Below are positions 28,139-36,614 of a stretch of 64,000 nt of DNA, in pieces (the stretch's first letter is position 1; each line of letters begins with the position of its first letter). The stretch covers positions 186,001 through 250,000 of the forward strand of contig NZ_BDCC01000017.1 of NCBI RefSeq assembly GCF_001613305.1. The letters are read 5' to 3'. The position numbers and the translations under genes are program-made. The notes under the pieces are model-generated. The model saw only the letters and a list, made by a program, of their open reading frames with translations. It ran no database searches and was not told the DNA's origin. Source of the DNA: Nocardia vaccinii NBRC 15922 (GTDB lineage: Bacteria; Actinomycetota; Actinomycetes; Mycobacteriales; Mycobacteriaceae).

Positions 28139-29151
28139 GACCCACCGTCGCTGGGCACCGCGTCCTCCGCCGCACGATCCTGCCTGTGCCGCACCGGATT
28201 CACGGTACGTCCGGCCTGCGCCGCGACGATGCGGGACAACCGGGCCTCGGAAAGGTCGGCCTCCCACAGCGGCTGGAGCATATGCCAGTCGGCGGGATGC
28301 TCGGCGATATTGGCCGCGAACCGATCCGCCAGTGCCTGGGTGGCCACCGCGACGCCGCCCGAGGTGTCCAGTGCCGTTTCGGTTTTCATGCCCCACGACT
28401 CGCGGCCGGACTCGTCGGTGGTGAACCAGCAGTGCACCGGGATCAGGGCCGCCCCCGTCTCGATGGCGAGCTTGGCCGCGCCCGCGGGCAGCCAGGTGCG
28501 TTCGCCGAACATGGTCACCGGAACCCCCTTGCCGGTAAGGTCGCGCTCGCCCATCAGGCACACCACCCCGTTGTGCCGCAGGCGATCCGCGAGCTGCGCG
28601 AACGGCGGCTGCTCACCTCCGGTGAGCGGGAACACCTCGAACCCGAGGCTCTCCCGGTACGCCATGAAACGCTCGAACAGGGCCTCCGGTTCGAGCCGCT
28701 CGGCCACCGTGGCGAAGGTGCCGTTGTTCTGCACCAGCCACACCCCGGCCATATCCCAGTTACCCGAATGCGGGAGCGCGAGCACCACACCGCGACCGCG
28801 GGCCAGCGCCTCGTGCAGATTCTCCACCTGCTCGACAGCCAGCGACCCCAGAGCCGCATGATCCATGCTCGGCAAGCGGAACGCCTCGCGCCAGTACCGG
28901 GCGTACGAACGCATGCTCGCGCGGATCAACTCGTCGGGGACCGCGGCCGGGGCCACGCCGAGAACCCGGGCCAGGTTGCGGCGCAACTGGTCCGGGTCGC
29001 CGGTGCGGTGTGCGGCCCGGTTCGCGCGGTTGCCCGCCCAGTTGCCGCCGCGGTCGAACCACCGCCGCGCCGCGCCCTCGGGAAGGGCCCGCACCAGTCG
29101 CCATCCGGCCGCGTACGCCTTGTCGGTGAGTGCGGACTTCAGATCCGTCAT
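28135..29151 (-). CDS. patA: Phosphatidylinositol mannoside acyltransferase (PatA/HtrB family)
   Basis: This enzyme acylates the mannose of PIM1/PIM2. The 338-residue protein shows the H-x4-D active site in LALPHSGNWDMAGVWLV (near residue 128) and VCLMGERDLTGKGVPVTMFG, typical of the lauroyl/myristoyl acyltransferase superfamily. It is translationally coupled to pimA and lies 9 bp after pgsA, as in the mycobacterial Rv2612c-Rv2610c order. Confidence 0.95.
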   Translation of the reverse strand: MTDLKSALTDKAYAAGWRLVRALPEGAARRWFDRGGNWAGNRANRAAHRTGDPDQLRRNLARVLGVAPAAVPDELIRASMRSYARYWREAFRLPSMDHAALGSLAVEQVENLHEALARGRGVVLALPHSGNWDMAGVWLVQNNGTFATVAERLEPEALFERFMAYRESLGFEVFPLTGGEQPPFAQLADRLRHNGVVCLMGERDLTGKGVPVTMFGERTWLPAGAAKLAIETGAALIPVHCWFTTDESGRESWGMKTETALDTSGGVAVATQALADRFAANIAEHPADWHMLQPLWEADLSEARLSRIVAAQAGRTVNPVRHRQDRAAEDAVPSDGGS

Positions 29152-29160
29152 GCCGACCCC

Positions 29161-29853
29161 CTATTTCGCCGGGCCGGGCTCGGCCCCGCCCGGCTGCGAT
29201 TCACCGGCGCTTCCGGGCGCGAGCAGATCGCGCGCACCCGCGGAATTGCGCACCGCCAGCACCCGCTGGAACACCGTGACCACGCTCAGCACCGCCAAAA
29301 CGTACATCGCGAGGTACACCGCGTAGACCAGCCAGCCGATGCCGAAATACTGCCCGATTCCGGTGAATCCGGCCCCGACCAGCACGATCACCAGCCGGTC
29401 CGGCCGCTCGATGAGGCCGCCGTCGGCAGTGAGCCCACTGGCCTCGGCCCGGGCCTTGACGTAGGAGATGACCTGTGAGGTGACCAGCACCACGAGCGTC
29501 GCCGCGAACAGCTGCTTGCTGTGCTGGTTGTACACCGACCACCAGGCCAGCGCGCCGAAGATCGCCCCGTCTGCCACCCGGTCACACGAGGCATCCAGGA
29601 CCGCGCCGTATTTCGTGCCGCCGCCCCGGGCGCGGGCCATCGCCCCGTCGAGCATGTCGAACATGACGAACAGCCAGATCACCATCGTGCCCCAGAACAG
29701 GTGATCCAGCGGGAAGAGCGTCACCGCGGCGATGATCGATGCCGCGGTGCCGATCAACGTCATGGCATCGGGCGTGAGCCCGGTACTCACCAGCGCTTTG
29801 CCCAGCGGCGCAGTCGCTTTGGCGAACGTCTCACGACCGAAGAAGCTCAGCAC
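29161..29853 (-). CDS. pgsA: Phosphatidylinositol phosphate synthase (CDP-alcohol phosphatidyltransferase)
   Basis: The enzyme joins CDP-diacylglycerol to inositol phosphate, giving the PI scaffold used by PimA. The 230-residue protein has about six membrane helices and the family signature split over DMLDGAMARARGGGTKYGAV and LDASCDRVADG (D-x2-D-G-x2-A-R...G-x3-D-x3-D). The GTG start at 29853 follows the HIT gene stop after one base. Confidence 0.95.
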   Translation of the reverse strand: MLSFFGRETFAKATAPLGKALVSTGLTPDAMTLIGTAASIIAAVTLFPLDHLFWGTMVIWLFVMFDMLDGAMARARGGGTKYGAVLDASCDRVADGAIFGALAWWSVYNQHSKQLFAATLVVLVTSQVISYVKARAEASGLTADGGLIERPDRLVIVLVGAGFTGIGQYFGIGWLVYAVYLAMYVLAVLSVVTVFQRVLAVRNSAGARDLLAPGSAGESQPGGAEPGPAK

Positions 29854-29854
29854 G

Positions 29855-30436
29855 CTACGAGTCTTCCTTCCATGCGCCCGCCAGCAGGGCCCGGGTCTCC
29901 CGCAACAACTGCGGCATCACCTTCACCCCGCCGACAACGGTGATGAAATTGGCGTCCCCACCCCAGCGGGGCACGATGTGCTGATGCAGGTGGTCCGCGA
30001 GCGACCCGCCCGCGACACCACCCAGATTCAGCCCGACGTTGAAGCCCTCGGGCCGGGACACTTTCTTCATCACCCGGATCGCCTGCTGTGTGAAGGCCAT
30101 CAGCTCGGTGCTCTCCTCCAGGGTAAGCGCCTCGAGATCGGCCACCCGCCGGTACGGCACGACCATCATGTGGCCGGGATTGTAGGGATACAGGTTCAAC
30201 ACCGCGTAAACCCATTCACCACGGGCGATGACCAAACCGTCCTCATCGGACATCTTGGGGATCTCGATGAACGGATGCCCGGGCGCGGGCCGCTCGCCCG
30301 GCGCTTCGGTCTCGCGCTCACGCGCCTCGCGATCCCCGACCGCGCCGGTGATGTAGGACATCCGATAGGGCGTCCACAGCCGCTGCAGGCGGTCGGGGTC
30401 GCCCGCGCCCGTATCCACGATCTGTTCCGAATCCAT
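29855..30436 (-). CDS. HIT-family nucleotide hydrolase/phosphorylase
   Basis: The 193-residue protein carries the histidine triad HLHQHIVPRW near residue 148 and LNLYPYNPGHMMVVPYRRVA, typical of the Ap4A phosphorylase II-type HIT proteins of actinobacteria. It lies between thrS (12 bp upstream) and pgsA (1 bp downstream), the same place as Rv2613c. The likely substrates are diadenosine polyphosphates, such as those produced by aminoacyl-tRNA synthetases. Confidence 0.94.
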   Translation of the reverse strand: MDSEQIVDTGAGDPDRLQRLWTPYRMSYITGAVGDREARERETEAPGERPAPGHPFIEIPKMSDEDGLVIARGEWVYAVLNLYPYNPGHMMVVPYRRVADLEALTLEESTELMAFTQQAIRVMKKVSRPEGFNVGLNLGGVAGGSLADHLHQHIVPRWGGDANFITVVGGVKVMPQLLRETRALLAGAWKEDS

Positions 30437-30448
30437 GTTGAGGCCTCG

Positions 30449-32521
30449 TCACGCCTCGCCGGTTCGGATCTCGAAACCGTCCGCGGTGGGTGAGGCGTTC
30501 TCCCGGCGTTCGATCCAGTCGACGACGGTGGCCACCGCATCGGCCACCGGTACGCCGTTCACCTGGGTTCCGTCGCGGAATCGGAAGCTCACCGCGCCGG
30601 CGGCGACATCCCGCTCACCTGCCAACAGCATGAACGGCACCTTCTGCGCGGTGTTGTTGAAGATCTTCTTCTGCATCCGGTCGTCACTGCGGTCGACCTG
30701 AGCGCGCACGCCGTGGTCGTGCAACAGCTCGATCACCCGATCCAGGTGCGGCGCAAAGGTTTCCGCCACCGGAATGCCGACGGCCTGCACGGGTGAGAGC
30801 CATGCGGGGAACGCGCCGGCGTAGTGCTCGGTCAGCACGCCGAAGAAGCGCTCGATGGAGCCGAACAGCGCGCGGTGGATCATGACCGGGCGCTGCTTGC
30901 TGCCGTCGGAGGCGGTGTACTCCAGGTTGAACCGCTCGGGCAGGTTGAAATCGAGCTGGATGGTCGACATCTGCCAGGTGCGGCCCAGCGCGTCCTTGGT
31001 CTGCACCGAGATCTTCGGACCGTAGAACGCCGCGCCGCCCGGATCGGGCACCAACTCCAAGCCCGAGGCCCCGGCGACCTTCTCCAGAGTTTCGGTGGCC
31101 TCCTCCCAGATTTCGTCGGAGCCGACGAACTTCTGCGGGTCCTTGGTGGACAACTCCAGGTAGAAGTCGTCCAGGCCGTAGTCCTTCAGCAGGGAGAGCA
31201 CGAAGTTCAGCGTGCTGGTCAGCTCCGCGTGCATCTGCTCCTTCGTGCAGTAGATGTGCGCGTCGTCCTGGGTCATACCGCGAACCCGGGTCAGGCCGTG
31301 GACCACACCGGACTTCTCGTACCGGTACACCGAGCCGAATTCGAACAGCCGCAGCGGCAGCTCGCGATAGGACCTGCCGCGCGCCCGGAAGATCAGATTG
31401 TGCATCGGGCAGTTCATCGGCTTGACGTAGTAGTCCTGGCCCGGCTTGCGGACGCTGCCGTCCTCGTTGTATTCCGCGTCCAGATGCATGGCCGGGAACA
31501 TGCCGTCCCGGTACCAGTCCAGGTGGCCGGAGACCTCGAACAGATGTCCCTTGGTGATGTGCGGGGTGTTCACGAACTCGTAGCCCGCGGCGATGTGCCG
31601 CTGGCGCGAGTACTCCTCGAGCTCCTTGCGGATGATGCCGCCCTTGGGGTGGAACACCGGCAGGCCCGACCCCAGTTCGTCCGGGAACGAGAACAGGTCC
31701 AGTTCCAGGCCGAGTTTGCGGTGGTCGCGCTTCTCCGCCTCCGCGAGCAGCGCGAGGTGGGCGTCCAGTGCCTCCTGCGATTCCCATGCGGTGCCGTAGA
31801 CGCGCTGGAGATCCTCGCGGGATTGATCACCCCGCCAGTAGGCCGCCGAGGAACGGGTCAGCTTGAACGCGGGAATGAATTTGGTGGTCGGGATGTGCGG
31901 GCCCCGGCACAGATCTCCCCAGACCTTCTCGCCGGTGCGCGGGTCCAGGTTGTCGTAGATGGTCAGCTCGTTCTTTCCCAGACCACTGCCGCCGACCTCC
32001 ATAATTTCCGGATCGTCGATCCCGGACTTGTCGCTGATCAACTCCAGCTTGAACGGCTCGGCGGCGAGTTCGACGCGGGCGTCCTCGACCTCCACCACGC
32101 GCCGCGAAAACCGCTGCGCGCCTTTGACGATCTTCTTCATCCGCGATTCCAGCTTGGCCAGATCCTCGGGGGTGAAGGGGCGATCGACCTGGAAGTCGTA
32201 GTAGAAGCCGTCCTTGATCGGCGGGCCGATGCCGAGCTTGGCCTCCGGGAACTCCTGTTGCACGGCCTGGGCCAGCACGTGCGCGGCCGAATGCCGGATG
32301 ACGCTGCGGCCGTCCTCGGTATCGGCGGCGACAGGCCGCACCTCGACGTCCTCGTCCGGAGTCCAGGACAGATCCTTGAGGTTGCCCTCTGGGTCGCGCA
32401 CGACCACGATCGTGTCGGGCCCCTTCGTCGGCAGACCCGCCTCGCGCACCGCGGCGCCCGCCGTCGTCCCGGCCGGCACCCGAACGAGGGCGGCTGGGGT
32501 TATGCGGGCTGAGATGGTCAC
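30449..32521 (-). CDS. thrS: Threonine-tRNA ligase
   Basis: ThrRS charges tRNA-Thr and hydrolyses mischarged Ser-tRNA. The 690-residue protein has the N-terminal TGS domain, an editing domain with [20 protein letters not shown], and the class II core with [20 protein letters not shown] and [13 protein letters not shown]. The anticodon-binding domain ends the protein. It starts at a GTG with AAGGAG upstream. A GC hairpin (GCGGGC-N4-GCCCGC, 32549-32564) lies in the leader; no T-box specifier structure was recognised. It is the first gene of the thrS-HIT-pgsA-patA-pimA-Nudix unit. Confidence 0.97.
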   Translation of the reverse strand: MTISARITPAALVRVPAGTTAGAAVREAGLPTKGPDTIVVVRDPEGNLKDLSWTPDEDVEVRPVAADTEDGRSVIRHSAAHVLAQAVQQEFPEAKLGIGPPIKDGFYYDFQVDRPFTPEDLAKLESRMKKIVKGAQRFSRRVVEVEDARVELAAEPFKLELISDKSGIDDPEIMEVGGSGLGKNELTIYDNLDPRTGEKVWGDLCRGPHIPTTKFIPAFKLTRSSAAYWRGDQSREDLQRVYGTAWESQEALDAHLALLAEAEKRDHRKLGLELDLFSFPDELGSGLPVFHPKGGIIRKELEEYSRQRHIAAGYEFVNTPHITKGHLFEVSGHLDWYRDGMFPAMHLDAEYNEDGSVRKPGQDYYVKPMNCPMHNLIFRARGRSYRELPLRLFEFGSVYRYEKSGVVHGLTRVRGMTQDDAHIYCTKEQMHAELTSTLNFVLSLLKDYGLDDFYLELSTKDPQKFVGSDEIWEEATETLEKVAGASGLELVPDPGGAAFYGPKISVQTKDALGRTWQMSTIQLDFNLPERFNLEYTASDGSKQRPVMIHRALFGSIERFFGVLTEHYAGAFPAWLSPVQAVGIPVAETFAPHLDRVIELLHDHGVRAQVDRSDDRMQKKIFNNTAQKVPFMLLAGERDVAAGAVSFRFRDGTQVNGVPVADAVATVVDWIERRENASPTADGFEIRTGEA

Positions 32522-32720
32522 GGCTGCGCTCTCCTTGGCGTCGTCGTCGCGGGCGGTCGCCCGCGCAGTGTCGGTTGCGGGGAATTCCCGCGAGTGGACC
32601 CGAGTCCAGCCGGTACGCGGTTGCGGCCCGGCGCGACCATGCTATCGGGAGCCCGCGGTGCACGCGCCGATGGACCGGCCCTCTCGTCCCGGATCGCGCG
32701 CGGGCGCGCCCCCAGCCGCG

Positions 32721-32812
32721 TGCGGGCAGTGTGCCGAGCCGGGTGCGGCAGGTGCGCTCAGCCGCGTGCGGCAAGTGCGCTCAGCCGCCTGCGGCAAGTG
32801 CGCTCAGCAGTT
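32721..32812. repeat. Four tandem copies of a 23-bp unit
   Basis: Copies begin at 32721, 32744, 32767 and 32790; the last three are nearly identical (TGCGGCAAGTGCGCTCAG core) and the first is diverged. The array spans the 3' end of the FhuF-like gene and the space before thrS. As 23 is not a multiple of three, the array is a DNA-level duplication rather than a protein repeat. Confidence 0.85.
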
Positions 32813-33446
32813 CGTGTCGTTCGTCGGCGGGCCGCTTGGGACAGCTGGTGCACATCTGGCAGTTGGGCACCTCGAATACCAGGCAGCACGAAATTCGCCG
32901 GACGAACGTCCGCTCGCCGATGTCGGTGAAACGCGGAACGGGCAGGCGCCCCGCGACCTGGCGAGCCAGCCTGGCCCCGGCCTCGGCATCGCCCGCGTCG
33001 ATGGCCCGATTGCCGATGGCGTCGGCGACGATCGCCCACAGCGAGGCCACGCCGGCGCCGGATACCTCGGCAACCACCGGGATGATGCGCGCCAACGTCT
33101 CCCGCAGGTTCCGCCCCGGATCCTCGGCAGGCACGGAAGCGACCGCCTCGCTCGCCGCCGGACCCGCCGGCAGCGCGGCCCGGAACACCCGCTCGATCCC
33201 GCCGTCCGGACGGACCTCACACAGCAGATGTTCCAGCACCGTATCCGGCACGGGCAGCCCGGACGCATACGCGGCCACGACCGGATCGATCAGCGAGGAT
33301 GCGGCCATACACCACCACAGCGTGCCGGAGACCCGCGTATCGCCGGTGCCCCATGAGATCCCCATATCGGAGATCCGCTCGGCCAGCCATTCCGCGCGCG
33401 TCAGCACGATGCCGGGCACCACTGTCCCCGCCGAAACCGCAACCAT
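32781..33446 (-). CDS. FhuF-like [2Fe-2S] siderophore-reductase-type protein
   Basis: FhuF proteins reduce ferric siderophores to free iron in the cytosol. The 222-residue protein ends with the exact FhuF cluster motif C-C-x10-C-x2-C as CCLVFEVPNCQMCTSC. The body is an Ala-rich helical domain with SGTLWWCMAASSLIDPVVAA. I prefer the ATG at 33446, which has GGAG about 10 bases upstream; a GTG at 33479 would add 11 residues. No siderophore gene is adjacent. Its last codons lie within the 23-bp tandem array. Confidence 0.88.
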   Translation of the reverse strand: MVAVSAGTVVPGIVLTRAEWLAERISDMGISWGTGDTRVSGTLWWCMAASSLIDPVVAAYASGLPVPDTVLEHLLCEVRPDGGIERVFRAALPAGPAASEAVASVPAEDPGRNLRETLARIIPVVAEVSGAGVASLWAIVADAIGNRAIDAGDAEAGARLARQVAGRLPVPRFTDIGERTFVRRISCCLVFEVPNCQMCTSCPKRPADERHELLSALAAGG

Positions 33447-34157
33447 GTCCGTTCGACTCCGATCCACCGAATATTCCACTTACCACTCTGGCACGCACGC
33501 GAACCCGGGGCGACGAGAGATCGGGCCGGGCGCGGGACCATCGATCCGGCCGCTCGCCGCATCCGGCCGACGCCGCACGCTGCACTGCGTCGCAGAACCG
33601 CGCCAAGCCTAGGCCCCGCGACACGCGCTGCCCCGCAGGCACGCTCGAAGCGCGTGCCTGCGGTCCGGCACGGCCGGTTCCGCCGGGCCATGACCGGCAC
33701 CAGTCCATCTCCGGGCGACCACCGGCACCACACGGTGACGAGACCAACGCTCGAGAAATGATCGACACGAACGCCCGATGTGGACGGCGACTCATACCAG
33801 GAGACGGGCCTCGGGGCCGGATCGCGCGACGACGCGACGGTGGGCCCCGCACTCGCGAGCGCGGGCGATCACCGCTCGGCAACTACCGGAACAGATCACC
33901 AGCGCGCCACACATCCTCGAATCCGTCTGCGGCGCAGAGTCGTCCAACACGCCGGACATTCGGGCACCGCCCGGCAACCGCGGGAACCGAGCGGATCAAC
34001 GGCGCGCCACGACGTTTTCGAACCCGTCTGCGGCGCAGGGTGTCCCACGCACCAGACCTTCGATCGCCGCCCGGTGGACACCGCATCGGCAGCGTGACCG
34101 GCGGGTGCGTCGTCTTCGAATCCGCTTGGGACACACGATGTCCGGCGTGCCGAACGT
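33447..34157. repeat. Gene-free 0.7-kb region with three diverged ~100-bp direct repeats
   Basis: No convincing gene was found here. Three imperfect units recur with a period of 98-101 bp. Each contains a TCGAA(T/C)CCG core (33917, 34018, 34116); the first two share GTCTGCGGCGCAG. In the first two the similarity begins at GCGCCAC about 13 bp before the core. The third unit runs into the 3' end of the SulP gene. These look like a small local intergenic repeat family, possibly decayed duplications. Confidence 0.55.
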
Positions 34158-36389
34158 TCAGTCCCGTCCGGCGATTCCGACGCGATCGGCATCGGTGATC
34201 TCCGCGATTCCGGTCGTCGTGACCGACAGGACCCGGGCGGTGGCGATGTCGAAGTACAGACCCGACACCAGCAGGTCACGGTCTCGCACGGCACGGCTCA
34301 CCAGCGGATGAGCGGCCAGGGTTTCCAGCTGCACCGCGACGTTCACCATGCTCAACTGTGCCGTCTCGTCATATCCGGCCGCGGCCGCCGCGGCGGCGAC
34401 CGGATGTCCGGCCCGGTAGCGGTCCAGGCTCGGATCGGCGTGGGCGAGCCAGTCGCTCAGGCCGCCGCCGCGGACCGCATCGTCGCGCAGGAGGGCCTGC
34501 ATCGCACCGCAGCCGGAATGTCCGCACACCACGACGGCCCGCACCCCCAGGTTGTCCACCGCGAACTCCAGCGCGGCCTCGACGGATGTGTCCGCGCCGT
34601 CGGCGGGGACCAGATTCCCGACATTGCGCACGGTGAACAGGTCCCCAGGACCGCTGTGCGTGATCACGTTCGGCACGATGCGCGAATCGGAGCAGGTCAG
34701 GAACAGCGAATCGGGGTCCTGCCCGTCGCGCAGCTCGTCCAGATGCGGACGCACCACGTGGGCGTGGGCACGGTGGTAGGCCGCCACCCCGGCCATGATG
34801 GCGTGCGCACCGCGATCGCGCCAGGGTGCGAGCACCTCCTCCAGTGGTCCGCGGGCCTTGCCCCGGCGCGGCGGGCCGTCCAGTACCCGGTCCATTCGCG
34901 CGGTGCCGATTTCCGCGAATTCGACCGTGCCGCCGTTGCTTTCGTGCTGGCGAGCCCAGTCCTGCAGCGCCTCGCAGGCGGCGTGGTCCAGGAAATCCAC
35001 ACTCAGCTCGACGATGACCTCCGCGCCCGCGGGCACCTTCGCCAGTGTCGAGGACAGTTTCGGCAGAGCCAGGAATGTGCAGGTGCCGTCGACGCCGACC
35101 AGCCACCGGCCGCTGTCGCCGAGCGGCGCGGCGTGCGCGCTCACCCGCACCACGCGCCACAGCAGCAGCACGAACGCCAGCGCGAGACCGATCAGCACAC
35201 CCTCGAGCAGGTTGGCGAATACGACCGCCAGCATCGTCACCGCGTACACGGCCAGATCACCGGTGCGCCGGGCGAGCCGGATATGACCCACTTTGACCAA
35301 TTGCACACCCACCACGATCAGCAGCCCGGCAAGCGCCGATTTCGGGATCTGCTCGACCACGCCGACCAGCGCGACCGAGAAGATCAGCAGCCACACGCCG
35401 TGCATGATCGACGAGGCCCGGGAGCGGGCTCCGGACCGCACATTCGTCGCGCTGCGCACGATCACGCCGGTGACCGGGAGGCCGCCCAGCAGGCCCGAGA
35501 GCAGATTCGCCGACCCCTGCCCGATCAGCTCGCGATCGTAGTCCGTCCGCGGGCCCGTATGCATCTTGTCCGTGGCCACCGCCGACAGCAGGCTCTCGAC
35601 GCTGGCGATCAGCGCGATCGTCAGCACCATCATCGCCACGGCCGCCCAGTCACCGTGCGGGAGGTCCGGCAGGCCGATGGCGTCGAACAAGGAGCCGTCG
35701 ATGGCCAGGCGCGCGGGATCGCCCGGAATCACCAGGGACAGCAGGGTTCCCACGACGACCGCGACCAGCGGGCCCGGAATCATCCGGAGACGCTGGGGCA
35801 CCCAGCGCCAGGCGAGCATGATCGCGATGACGACGAGGCCGACCGCGAAGTCGTCGCCTTGCAGATTCAGCAGCTGTGCGGGCAGTTCGCGGATGTTCTC
35901 CGCGGCCGCGCTGTGCGAGGCGCCGCCGAGCAGCACGTGTACCTGTTGCAGAGCGATCGTGACGCCGATCCCGGCCAGCATCGCGTGCACGACGACGGGC
36001 GCGATGGCCAGCGCCGCGCGAGCGATCCGGCTCAGGCCGAAGACGATCTGCAGCAGGCCGGCCGCCATGCCCATGAAACAGGTTGTCTTCCAGCCGAATT
36101 GGGTGATGCTCTCGGCCACGACCACGGTCAGTCCGGCGGCCGGTCCGCTGACCTGCAACGGCGCTCCGCCCAGCACACCGACCACGATGCCGCCGACCAC
36201 CGCGGCGATCAGGCCGGCGGCGATCGGGGCCCCGGAGGCGACGGCGATGCCGAGCGAAAGCGGCAGGGCGACAAGGAATACCACGATCGAGGAAGGCAGA
36301 TCGTGACGGATCAGGGCAGCGAGGCGCTCCGACCGGAAGGGGCCGGGTGGCGCGGAAGATCGTTGGGGCACTTCGATGGTGGTGGACAT
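34158..36389 (-). CDS. SulP-family anion transporter fused to beta-carbonic anhydrase (copy 1)
   Basis: The protein of about 743 residues joins a SulP transporter (residues about 20-420, 10 or more helices, opening PSSIVVFLVALPLSLGIAVA), a STAS-like domain near residues 440-510 and a beta-carbonic anhydrase at the C-terminus. The zinc site is seen as LTCSDSR and VVCGHSGCGAM. Such fusions are thought to move bicarbonate and interconvert it with CO2 at the membrane. The second ATG (36389) fits the AGGAG spacing better than the first (36392). It lies downstream of a paralogue in the same orientation. Confidence 0.93.
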   Translation of the reverse strand: MSTTIEVPQRSSAPPGPFRSERLAALIRHDLPSSIVVFLVALPLSLGIAVASGAPIAAGLIAAVVGGIVVGVLGGAPLQVSGPAAGLTVVVAESITQFGWKTTCFMGMAAGLLQIVFGLSRIARAALAIAPVVVHAMLAGIGVTIALQQVHVLLGGASHSAAAENIRELPAQLLNLQGDDFAVGLVVIAIMLAWRWVPQRLRMIPGPLVAVVVGTLLSLVIPGDPARLAIDGSLFDAIGLPDLPHGDWAAVAMMVLTIALIASVESLLSAVATDKMHTGPRTDYDRELIGQGSANLLSGLLGGLPVTGVIVRSATNVRSGARSRASSIMHGVWLLIFSVALVGVVEQIPKSALAGLLIVVGVQLVKVGHIRLARRTGDLAVYAVTMLAVVFANLLEGVLIGLALAFVLLLWRVVRVSAHAAPLGDSGRWLVGVDGTCTFLALPKLSSTLAKVPAGAEVIVELSVDFLDHAACEALQDWARQHESNGGTVEFAEIGTARMDRVLDGPPRRGKARGPLEEVLAPWRDRGAHAIMAGVAAYHRAHAHVVRPHLDELRDGQDPDSLFLTCSDSRIVPNVITHSGPGDLFTVRNVGNLVPADGADTSVEAALEFAVDNLGVRAVVVCGHSGCGAMQALLRDDAVRGGGLSDWLAHADPSLDRYRAGHPVAAAAAAAGYDETAQLSMVNVAVQLETLAAHPLVSRAVRDRDLLVSGLYFDIATARVLSVTTTGIAEITDADRVGIAGRD

Positions 36390-36475
36390 CATTCTCCTTC
36401 ACCAGGCGTGTTCTCCGGGCATCCCAGTGCGCGCTGCGGACGCCGTTGTCGACAGGTCGCCGGAAGTGAAGTCAG

Positions 36476-36495
36476 ACTAAGATTAAAGTCTTAGT
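36476..36495. promoter_or_regulatory. Inverted repeat in the copy 1 SulP promoter region
   Basis: ACTAAG at 36476-36481 and CTTAGT at 36490-36495 form a perfect inverted repeat with an 8-bp AT-rich centre, 87 bp upstream of the SulP-carbonic anhydrase start. The surrounding 40 bp are unusually AT-rich. It is a candidate operator or promoter element. Confidence 0.4.
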
Positions 36496-36614
36496 AAAGA
36501 CTGAGAAAAGCAATTCCACCGTGTTAACTCTTGCGCACACACCGCCCCGGATGCCCCACTCCGGGGCGGCGCCCGATCCGCCACCCGACGTCGCCCTACG
36601 GCCGGGCGCCCCTG

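Noticed and set aside
32522..32620. T-box leader of thrS
   Set aside because: A 6-bp hairpin is visible but I could not find the conserved T-box sequence or a specifier loop.
32721..32812. 23-bp array as a CRISPR or iteron origin
   Set aside because: Copies are directly adjacent with no spacers, and there is no replication initiator gene nearby.
33904..34140. TTCGAA-type cores as tRNA T-loops or att sites
   Set aside because: No acceptor, D or anticodon arms can be folded around them and no integrase gene is nearby.
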